Assembly (NCBI GenBank): GCA_934229725.1
Contig: CAKQDX010000024.1
Span: forward strand, 1 to 27,556
From: an uncultured Streptococcus sp.
GTDB lineage: Bacteria; Bacillota; Bacilli; Lactobacillales; Streptococcaceae
DNA length: 27,556 bases
Direction of reading: 5' to 3'
Part shown: piece after piece, positions 21,869 to 27,556 of the stretch
How the letters are laid out: every line of letters starts with the position of its first letter
Numbering within the stretch: position 1 is the stretch's first letter
Position numbers and translations under genes: made by a program
Notes under the pieces: generated by a model
Database searches by the model: none
What the model was told of the DNA's origin: nothing
What the model saw: the letters and a program-made list of their open reading frames with translations, nothing else

Positions 21869-23254
21869 GTGGCGATTAAAGCAGTCTTTTTTGATATTGA
21901 TGGGACTTTTTTAAATGACCGAAAACGTGTGTCAAGTTCTACCAAAAAGGCTATCAGTCAGATGAAGGAAGATGGCATCTTGGTTGGTTTGGCGACAGGC
22001 CGTGGGCCAGGATTTGTTCAGCCTTTCATGGATAATCTAGGTCTGGATTTTGCGGTGACCTATAATGGTCAGTATATCCTTACTCATGATAAGATTCTCT
22101 ATCAAAATCAACTCCCTAAATCAACGATTTACAACTTGATTCGTTATGCGACCAAGCAACGCAGAGAGATTTCTCTAGGGACGAGTACAGGACTTGTCGG
22201 TTCTAACATCATCAGTATGGGGACTAGCAAGTTTGGTCAAATAGTGAGTCGTATCGTACCCAAGTCTTGGGCTAAGATGGTGGAACGTAGTTTTAAGTCT
22301 CTCATTCGTCGCTTCAAACCACAGAGCATGGAAGCTCTCAAAACCATTATGCGTGAACCGGTCTACCAAGTCGTTATGGTAGCGACAGTGGGTGAGACTC
22401 AAGCTATTGAGGAGAAATTCCCACACGTTAAGATTACTCGCTCAAGTCCTTATTCTGCGGATATTATTTCTGCTGGGCAATCTAAGCTCAAAGGAATTGC
22501 TCATTTAGGTGAGGTATTTGGTTTCGAGCTCAGCGAGGTTATGGCCTTTGGAGATTCGGAAAATGACCTAGAGATGTTGTCTGGTGTCGGTATCGGTGTT
22601 GCCATGGGAAATGGTGAAGATGAACTGAAGGATCAGGCGACCCATGTCACGGACACCAACAACCAGAATGGGATTGCCAAAGCCCTATCACACTATGGCC
22701 TGATTCACTTTGAAACAGAAAATTCATTCACCAGTGATGATGACAACTTTAACAAGGTTAAGGATTTCCATCACTTGATGGATGGTTCTACCAATGATAT
22801 GCCTCGTGTCTATAGTATTGAGGAAGCTAGTCATCGTTCGGATTTCAAGTTGGAAGAAATCGTCGAATTTCTTTACGCTTCATCAGGTGGGGACAAGCGT
22901 GTCTTTGGACAGGCTGTTTTGGACCTACATGCGGCTCTTGATAAGGCAGCTCTCAAGGTTAGCTCTAAAGAACATTCAGAGTCAACGATGGTTGGTCAGG
23001 TCGATGCTTTGACAGACTTGCTTTACTTGACTTATGGCTCCTTTGTCCTTATGGGTGTGGATCCTAAGCCTTTCTTTGATACGGTTCATGAGGCTAATAT
23101 GGGTAAAGTTTTCCCAGATGGTAAGGCTCATTTTGATCCAGTGACCCACAAGATTCTGAAACCAGATGACTGGGAGGAACGCTTTGCGCCAGAACCACAT
23201 ATCAAACTGGAGTTGGATCGTCAGATTCAAAAATCTCTCCAAAGAAACAAGTAA
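21869..23254 (+). CDS. Cof-type HAD phosphatase fused to MazG-like NTP pyrophosphatase domain
   Basis: Start GTG 21869 has GGAGGGGG before it, giving 461 residues. Residues 1 to about 280 are a Cof/HAD-IIB phosphatase: D9 and D11 in FFDIDGT, T43 in ATGR, K206 and D229/D233 in GDSENDLEM. Residues about 315-440 form a helical domain with VFGQAVLDLHAAL, VDALTDLLYLTYG (D379, D383), VHEANMGKV and ILKPDDW, which fits the MazG/phosphoribosyl-ATP pyrophosphatase-like pattern, including the N...K and final KP residues. The likely role is hydrolysis of an unidentified phosphorylated metabolite or nucleotide. Substrate unknown. Confidence 0.85.
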   Translation: MAIKAVFFDIDGTFLNDRKRVSSSTKKAISQMKEDGILVGLATGRGPGFVQPFMDNLGLDFAVTYNGQYILTHDKILYQNQLPKSTIYNLIRYATKQRREISLGTSTGLVGSNIISMGTSKFGQIVSRIVPKSWAKMVERSFKSLIRRFKPQSMEALKTIMREPVYQVVMVATVGETQAIEEKFPHVKITRSSPYSADIISAGQSKLKGIAHLGEVFGFELSEVMAFGDSENDLEMLSGVGIGVAMGNGEDELKDQATHVTDTNNQNGIAKALSHYGLIHFETENSFTSDDDNFNKVKDFHHLMDGSTNDMPRVYSIEEASHRSDFKLEEIVEFLYASSGGDKRVFGQAVLDLHAALDKAALKVSSKEHSESTMVGQVDALTDLLYLTYGSFVLMGVDPKPFFDTVHEANMGKVFPDGKAHFDPVTHKILKPDDWEERFAPEPHIKLELDRQIQKSLQRNK

Positions 23255-23337
23255 AATGGCTGCGTCTTAGCAGAGGTCTACAGATATTTTTGCCTGTGCT
23301 AATAAGGTTACATAAAGAATTTTATCTCGTATTTAAT

Positions 23338-23371
23338 AAAGGTTTGGACAACTTGTTCTAAACCTTTTTCT
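23338..23371 (+). terminator. Terminator after the HAD fusion gene
   Basis: AAAGGTTT pairs with AAACCTTT across an inner ACAA/TTGT pairing, followed by a T run. Confidence 0.8.
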
Positions 23372-23404
23372 AATGAAAATGGCATTTAATAATGTTGCTA
23401 TTTG

Positions 23405-23413
23405 TGATAAAAT
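23405..23413 (+). promoter_or_regulatory. Extended -10 promoter of the 23447 gene
   Basis: TGATAAAAT, with TAAAAT at 23408-23413, lies 34 bases before the start codon; only a weak -35 (TTTAAT, 23385) is present. Confidence 0.6.
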
Positions 23414-23446
23414 AGAACCATTCTATGTATTTCTAAGGAGATTATT

Positions 23447-24589
23447 ATGACTAAAGCAGATTGGTTAGATTTTTTTGAAGCCATCAATGGTCGTTCAGCG
23501 ACTGAAGAAGAAATTGCGGCAGCACTTGCAGCTGGAGAATTCCAAGACGATGTCCCAGCTCAGGGTGCTCCAGCGCAACCAGCATTTGCCAATGTACAAG
23601 AAGCTCCAGCTCAACCAGGTTTTGCAGCTGCTCAAGAGACTCCAGCTCAAGAAGCGCAACCACAACCAGCATTTGCTGGCACTCAAGAAGCTCCAGTTCA
23701 AGGTGCCCCAGCTCAACCAGGATTTGCCAGTGCTCAAGCAGCCCCAGGACAAGCTGTACCGAACCAAGCGTTTCAACCTCAAGCAGGTTTTGCGAATGCT
23801 CAAGCCGGTCAACAGGCAGCTTTTGCTAACGGTCAACCTCTTCAACCAGGTCAAAATGTTCAATTCATTAATGGTCAAGCAGTAGTTGTTCCAGCCCAAC
23901 CTTCAGCATTTGCAACAACTTTCAAAAACTATTGGACATGGTTGCTTAATGCATGGCGTCGTCCAGCAGATATGACAGATTATGGTAAACACAATGGTTG
24001 GCTTAATTATATCTTCTTGTCATTCTTTACAGGGCTTGCCTTCTTTACTATCTTGAGCGCTATGGCACGTAAAGTGGTTAACACTTTAGAGTCAACAGCG
24101 GGTGTATTCAGCAGTGTCTTTGGATCTTTCGGAACAAATGACTACTCATCATCCGTTTCAAGTCACGCCTCTAATATTGGTTTTGCGGCTTTCTTTGCAA
24201 GTATCTTAGCTGCCTTCCTCTTTATCTTTGCCTTCATCTTGGCAGGATTTGTAACACGTAAGGCCATCTTCCGTGACCCTGCAACAACCTTCTTAAATAG
24301 CTTTGACCGTTTTGGTCGTTTGACATCATTAGCCTTACCAGTATTGCTTGTAACTATCTTGTTGGGAGCTATTGGACTTGTTGTCTTCCCAGGCTTCTTG
24401 TTCTATGTTGTTTACTTCTTATTTGCACTTGCTAACCTCTTTACAATTGTTCCTGTAACAACAGCGTGGAAGGCTGATAAGTTCTATCAAATGATCTTGG
24501 CAGCACTTTTGAATGGTGTGATTTTGTCAATCTTGTTTGCAATCGTATTTGCTATCATGTCATCATTTACAGTAGGTCTTCTATTCTAA
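23447..24589 (+). CDS. Membrane protein with N-terminal W/F/GR module and A-Q-P-rich repeat linker
   Basis: A 380-residue protein in three parts. Residues 1-30 are a short module, W6-x3-F10-x4-G15-R16, shared with the next gene. Residues about 38-150 are low-complexity A/Q/P-rich sequence with six imperfect repeats of a PAQPxFAxxQ type. Residues about 160-380 are a polytopic domain with five hydrophobic segments (187-206, 245-269, 293-313, 316-336, 350-374). The basic flank (NAWRRPAD, FVTRKAIFRD) suggests the module and linker are cytoplasmic. I do not know the function. Ribosome binding site AAGGAG lies before ATG 23447, and the next gene follows by 51 bases. Confidence 0.75.
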   Translation: MTKADWLDFFEAINGRSATEEEIAAALAAGEFQDDVPAQGAPAQPAFANVQEAPAQPGFAAAQETPAQEAQPQPAFAGTQEAPVQGAPAQPGFASAQAAPGQAVPNQAFQPQAGFANAQAGQQAAFANGQPLQPGQNVQFINGQAVVVPAQPSAFATTFKNYWTWLLNAWRRPADMTDYGKHNGWLNYIFLSFFTGLAFFTILSAMARKVVNTLESTAGVFSSVFGSFGTNDYSSSVSSHASNIGFAAFFASILAAFLFIFAFILAGFVTRKAIFRDPATTFLNSFDRFGRLTSLALPVLLVTILLGAIGLVVFPGFLFYVVYFLFALANLFTIVPVTTAWKADKFYQMILAALLNGVILSILFAIVFAIMSSFTVGLLF

Positions 24590-24640
24590 TCTAAGTAAAC
24601 CTCTAGCATTTTTTGAAAAAGTAAGTTTATAGGAGTCTTT

Positions 24641-26371
24641 ATGGCAACAAAAGAAAAGTGGATTGATTTATTTGAAAAGGCAGTTGGTCGTCCGCCCCAT
24701 GTTTTGGAAATTGAAGAAGGCCAAAAAGCAGACTTTGATTTAAAGGCTATTAAAGGCATTGCGGCTATGGGGCTAAATCAAGAGGCTGCTGCTCCTGAGC
24801 CAACAGAAGAAGTTGATGAGTTTGACGTTGCTGAGGAAGTGTTTGATGATGTCTCCCTTGACGACCAAGAGAAAACAACTCCTTCAGAAACGGAAGAGTT
24901 TACACCGGTATCTCAAGTGAGCCAGAATCAATCTGAAGAAAAGTCAGAGTCTGCTTCTAAAGAAGCACAAGCCATTTGGATGAAGACTTTTAAAACCTAT
25001 GTTGGTCGTCAGCCTCTTCCAGAGGAATTTCTTCTAGGTAAATCTTCGGGATATGATGTGTCAACCATCCATAAGTTCATCTCAGATGGTAAGGCAGCCA
25101 AACCAGCTAAGCCAGCCATGGCTAAGAGTAAAAAAATCTTGATGATTGCTGGTATTGTTGCTGCAGTCTTGGCCCTTGCTGGCTACGGCTTTGGATCTTA
25201 TTATTACTCACGAGGTCAAGTCGCAGAGCGTTATGAAGCAGCTGCTAAGAAGAGCTTTAAGGATAGTTTGGAATACCAGGTGTGGTCTGATACTAAAAAA
25301 GAAATTAAAACATCTGAAGTTAAGTATACAGACACCAAAAACACAACAACCTATAGTAAGAGCCAACTCATGTCTGGTGAACGTATGCAAAAGGTTGGAC
25401 GCCAGTTCCTTATCTTTCCGAAGTGGAGAGTCGTGGTTGATCCTGGAACAGTTGATTTGACGGTTAATACAGCTGATTTGAATCTGACGATTAATGGCGT
25501 TTCTTATGGTACTACAGATGGAAATAACTACACCGCTAAGCTGAAACACCTCTATCCAGGAACTTACAATTTTGTGGCTTCTGGTAAGGTCAATGATCAG
25601 GATATCACGGTGTCATCTGAAGAAAATGTCACATCTAGGACCGAAGTCAACCTTTCAGTGAAGTATCTCAGCTTTACTGTTAAATCTAATCTTAAAGATG
25701 GGGACCTTTATGTTGGTGGTACCAAGGTTGGAACCCTCAGCTCAGGAAAATTAGATGTCAACAAGGTAGCAGTAGCTGGTTCTTCAGCTGTTTATGTTAA
25801 GAAGAATTTCGACGATGGTAGCTCTATCAAGACTGAGACACTGTCTATTAAGAAAATCTCTGAAGGTCAAACAGTTACTCTTGATGCTGACGGCGTTCTT
25901 GACAGTGATACGGCAGACCGTCTTTTGACAGCAGCCTACGGTAAATTTGGCAGTTATGCCTCAAACCATAACACGACTCCAGATGGTGTTTCTGACATTT
26001 TCCTTAATGGTACTGATGACACCATGTATAAGGATGTTATCGCTGATATTGATAAAAATACTACGGGAGCCAAAAACCGTGCTGCTGATAGTATCACCTT
26101 CTCAGATGTTGATGTAACTGAAGTCGTTCAGACTGGTGAAAAGACCTTTAAAGTAACTTTCACGGCAGTCTATGATTTCTATTATGGCTATGATTCTAAA
26201 TTCAAATCATCAGGAGATATTAAAGATAAAATCTCTTGGACTTGTAATGTGGAATACGTTGGCGATGACGATAGTGATTCTAGCAGTAGTAGTTCTGACT
26301 ACAGTGATTATCGTATCAACGGTAAAGCTGGCGAATCACAACATGTCAGCCGTGAAGATACCGTGAAATAG
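24641..26371 (+). CDS. TcaA-like membrane-anchored protein with two W/F/GR modules
   Basis: 576 residues. Two copies of the W-x4-F-x4-GR module lie at 7-17 and 113-123, separated by an acidic linker. A basic stretch (KSKK) and one membrane helix (165-185) follow, so the modules are cytoplasmic and residues 190-576 extracellular. The outer part has repeated beta-rich domains (VDLTVNTADLNLTINGVSYG, and SNLKDGDLYVGGTKVG, PEGA-like), then a mixed alpha/beta domain starting TADRLLTAAYGKFG that resembles the TcaA NTF2-like end, with a D/S-rich insert near 545. TcaA/YvbJ proteins of Firmicutes have the same layout but a zinc ribbon at the N-terminus; here the modules take its place. Function is inferred only as cell-envelope related. 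Confidence 0.7.
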   Translation: MATKEKWIDLFEKAVGRPPHVLEIEEGQKADFDLKAIKGIAAMGLNQEAAAPEPTEEVDEFDVAEEVFDDVSLDDQEKTTPSETEEFTPVSQVSQNQSEEKSESASKEAQAIWMKTFKTYVGRQPLPEEFLLGKSSGYDVSTIHKFISDGKAAKPAKPAMAKSKKILMIAGIVAAVLALAGYGFGSYYYSRGQVAERYEAAAKKSFKDSLEYQVWSDTKKEIKTSEVKYTDTKNTTTYSKSQLMSGERMQKVGRQFLIFPKWRVVVDPGTVDLTVNTADLNLTINGVSYGTTDGNNYTAKLKHLYPGTYNFVASGKVNDQDITVSSEENVTSRTEVNLSVKYLSFTVKSNLKDGDLYVGGTKVGTLSSGKLDVNKVAVAGSSAVYVKKNFDDGSSIKTETLSIKKISEGQTVTLDADGVLDSDTADRLLTAAYGKFGSYASNHNTTPDGVSDIFLNGTDDTMYKDVIADIDKNTTGAKNRAADSITFSDVDVTEVVQTGEKTFKVTFTAVYDFYYGYDSKFKSSGDIKDKISWTCNVEYVGDDDSDSSSSSSDYSDYRINGKAGESQHVSREDTVK

Positions 26372-26385
26372 CAGTCGCTTTTGCG

Positions 26386-26399
26386 GTTGACTAGTCAAC
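26386..26399. repeat. Perfect 14-bp palindrome GTTGACTAGTCAAC
   Basis: The site is its own reverse complement. It lies 15 bases after the TcaA-like stop codon. Purpose unknown. Confidence 0.6.
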
Positions 26400-26420
26400 A
26401 GTGAACTAGAAAATGATTAA

Positions 26421-26434
26421 GAGGTTCGAACCTC
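26421..26434. repeat. Perfect 14-bp palindrome GAGGTTCGAACCTC
   Basis: The site is its own reverse complement, 21 bases after the previous palindrome. The TTCGAA core resembles a tRNA T-loop, but no tRNA can be folded here. Confidence 0.6.
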
Positions 26435-26508
26435 AATCTAACAAGTGGAGAACTTGGGCTCTTTTCTACCATTTGTCAAGTCTATCAAGGCTTTAAATAA
26501 AAGAACAG

Positions 26509-26548
26509 ATAAGACAGTAGCTATTCTGAGGTTACTGTCTTATTTTTA
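26509..26548 (+). terminator. Terminator of the TcaA-like gene
   Basis: ATAAGACAGTA (26509-26519) pairs with TACTGTCTTAT (26533-26543), 11 bp, followed by TTTTT. Confidence 0.85.
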
Positions 26549-26577
26549 ACACTTTTTGATCCATAAAAGAGCATGCT

Positions 26578-26617
26578 AAAAAAACACCTCATCTGGTATT
26601 TTTTGAAACAAGGTGTT
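26578..26617 (-). terminator. Terminator-like hairpin at the IS110 3' side
   Basis: AACACCT (26583-26589) pairs with AGGTGTT (26611-26617); on the minus strand a run of T follows. It lies just beyond the transposase stop. Confidence 0.6.
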
Positions 26618-26640
26618 ACAATAATACGGCATAAACAACC

Positions 26641-27291
26641 TTATCGATTTTGGGTCAAAGAGTAATCGTAAAGTTTGTTATGCGTAATGAGGTAATACAT
26701 TGTTCGAATGAGACGATGTATAGAGGCAATCGTATGTGACTTAGTTGAAGCTATTGTCGATTGTCTTTTTCGTTACTCATAAAAGTCAGCAATATGGCAG
26801 GAATTGGTAGAATGAAAGTGACGAATATCTTCCAATTCGCCAATGATAGATGTCACTGTGGTTTCTGCGATGCCAGGAATTGACCGTAAGATGTCATACT
26901 CTGGTAAAGGCTGAACTAGAGCTACCATGTTGTTTAAGACAACTTGTCTGCGTTCAGAAAGACTAAGCAATTCTTGAGCATAGTAACGGACCTCTTCCAT
27001 CATGGGAGAGGTTTTCTTGATTGCACAAAAAGATTGTTTAGAGAGCTTTATAAGTTTATCAGTCAGGTAAGCAATACGCTTTTCAGAGATATGTTTGGAG
27101 GCAGATTGACGGATAATTTCACACAAGTCACTTTGGGATAGGCTTAATACAAATTCTTTGCATGGAAAAGCCATCACTAAGTTCCAATATTGATCTCCAG
27201 TAGGTGTGGATAATAGCTTCTCCAATTCAGGAAAAGTGACTTGTAGAACCTTGTGCAGACGGTTTTTAGCTCTAACAAGATCTTCATTCAT
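26641..27291 (-). pseudogene. IS110-family transposase, truncated and internally deleted
   Basis: From about 27300 the minus strand reads LHENMNEDLVRAKNRLHKVLQ, then a long helical region and ILRSIPGIAETTVTSIIGEL, the transposase_20 (helix-hairpin-helix) signature, then RHFHSTNS. It breaks off at a TAA at 26773. The same frame then continues with KSHTIASIHRLIRTMYYL and ends at a genuine-looking stop at 26641. About 80 residues normally between these parts, including the conserved catalytic serine region, are missing. The gene therefore has an N-terminal truncation, an internal deletion and a stop. It cannot encode an active enzyme. Confidence 0.82.
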
Positions 27292-27300
27292 ATTTTCGTG

Positions 27301-27459
27301 GAGGGCTATGGAATATATTCGTTCTTTACAGAGACTGAACTTTACACGGAAGATTTGGCACAGAATAGATTATTTGGTTTTACGACTTTCTTTATCATCT
27401 TTAACCTTGCTTTGCTTGTCTTGGCAGGCTGGGTAGGGTATAAGTGGAAGATAAGATGA
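27301..27459 (+). pseudogene. 3' tail of a membrane-protein gene, cut by IS110
   Basis: An open + strand frame of 52 codons (GYGIYSFFTETELYTEDLAQ onwards) ends in one hydrophobic helix (FGFTTFFIIFNLALLVLAGW) and a short basic tail (KWKIR), then TGA 27457. A terminator follows, as expected for a real gene end. Upstream the frame runs into the IS110 remnant on the opposite strand, and no 5' part is visible before 26578. I do not recognise the family. Confidence 0.55.
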
Positions 27460-27461
27460 AA

Positions 27462-27500
27462 AAATGGAGAAAACTCTAATGGTTCTTCTCCATTTTTTTA
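27462..27500 (+). terminator. Terminator after the truncated membrane gene
   Basis: AAATGGAGAA (27462-27471) pairs with TTCTCCATTT (27486-27495), followed by T residues. Beyond it, 27501-27556 shows no feature. Confidence 0.88.
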
Positions 27501-27556
27501 TCTAATTGGTAATGTTGAAAATCGGAAGTGAAATGATACTTTCAAAGAATTCATTT

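Larger units (their letters stand above)
26578..27300 (-). mobile_element. Degraded IS110-family insertion sequence
   Basis: The minus strand carries the middle and C-terminal parts of an IS110 transposase, with a T-rich hairpin at its 3' side. The N-terminal DEDD domain is absent, and the right edge at about 27300 joins directly to the tail of an unrelated membrane protein on the + strand. IS110 elements lack clear terminal inverted repeats, so the exact ends cannot be read here. Confidence 0.7.

Noticed and set aside
23495..23899. Antisense and shifted frames over the A-Q-P repeats
   Set aside because: Repetitive DNA keeps several frames open; the + frame continues into a clear TM domain and has a ribosome binding site.
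26421..26434. tRNA T-arm because of GGTTCGAACC
   Set aside because: The loop is too short and no acceptor, D or anticodon arms can be drawn around it; it is a plain palindrome.
1..27556. CRISPR array, rRNA, tRNA or prophage
   Set aside because: No regularly spaced direct repeats, no rRNA or tRNA-like sequences, and no phage structural or integrase genes were seen.

Overview
The window reads as chromosome of a low-GC streptococcus, most probably the Streptococcus salivarius group (S. salivarius, S. vestibularis or S. thermophilus). I base this on gene content and order (pepP-comEB-efp-Asp23-nusB, the scr sucrose locus, secA-two DAHP synthases-acpS-alr-recG), strong AGGAG-type ribosome binding sites and codon use. 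The species call is inference; no database was searched.

Layout. 1-87 holds the in-frame tail of a degraded IS110-family transposase fragment. 159-3257 is housekeeping on +: an M24 Xaa-Pro peptidase, a dCMP deaminase, EF-P, an Asp23/Gls24 protein and NusB. 3349-5765 (-) is scrB-scrR, divergent from scrA (5956, +), with two ScrR-type operators and a cre-like site between them; scrK follows under its own promoter. Together these import sucrose as sucrose-6-phosphate, cleave it to glucose-6-phosphate and fructose, and phosphorylate the fructose. 9163-9513 is a small gene of unknown function with a long leader hairpin. 9691-15898 is secA, tandem DAHP synthases, acpS and alr. A 17-bp terminator-like stem and an overlapping SD-containing hairpin lie between the DAHP synthase genes. 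recG and a small membrane protein follow.

18560-20683 is the most unusual part. A terminator leads straight into four TTTAAG-like hexamers at exact 11-bp spacing ahead of a perfect TATAAT. This looks like a CiaR-type promoter, and it drives a short, highly structured transcript with a 25-codon ORF. Next come a DUF2975-like membrane gene broken by an in-frame TAG, whose promoter is flanked by two TATCG-N5-CGATA elements, and an intact DUF2975-like/small HTH regulator pair.

20681-23254: asparaginase (-) with a coupled 47-residue membrane miniprotein downstream, divergent from a HAD phosphatase fused to a MazG-like domain. 23447-26371: two neighbouring membrane proteins share a short N-terminal module (W-x4-F-x4-GR), present once in the first and twice in the second. 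The second has TcaA-like architecture. 26578-27300 is a degraded IS110 element (-) abutting the 3' tail of a membrane-protein gene.

Most of the window is conserved core genome. The leads worth following are the CiaR-like small transcript, the W/F/GR module pair, the DAHP synthase RNA switch and the two miniproteins.
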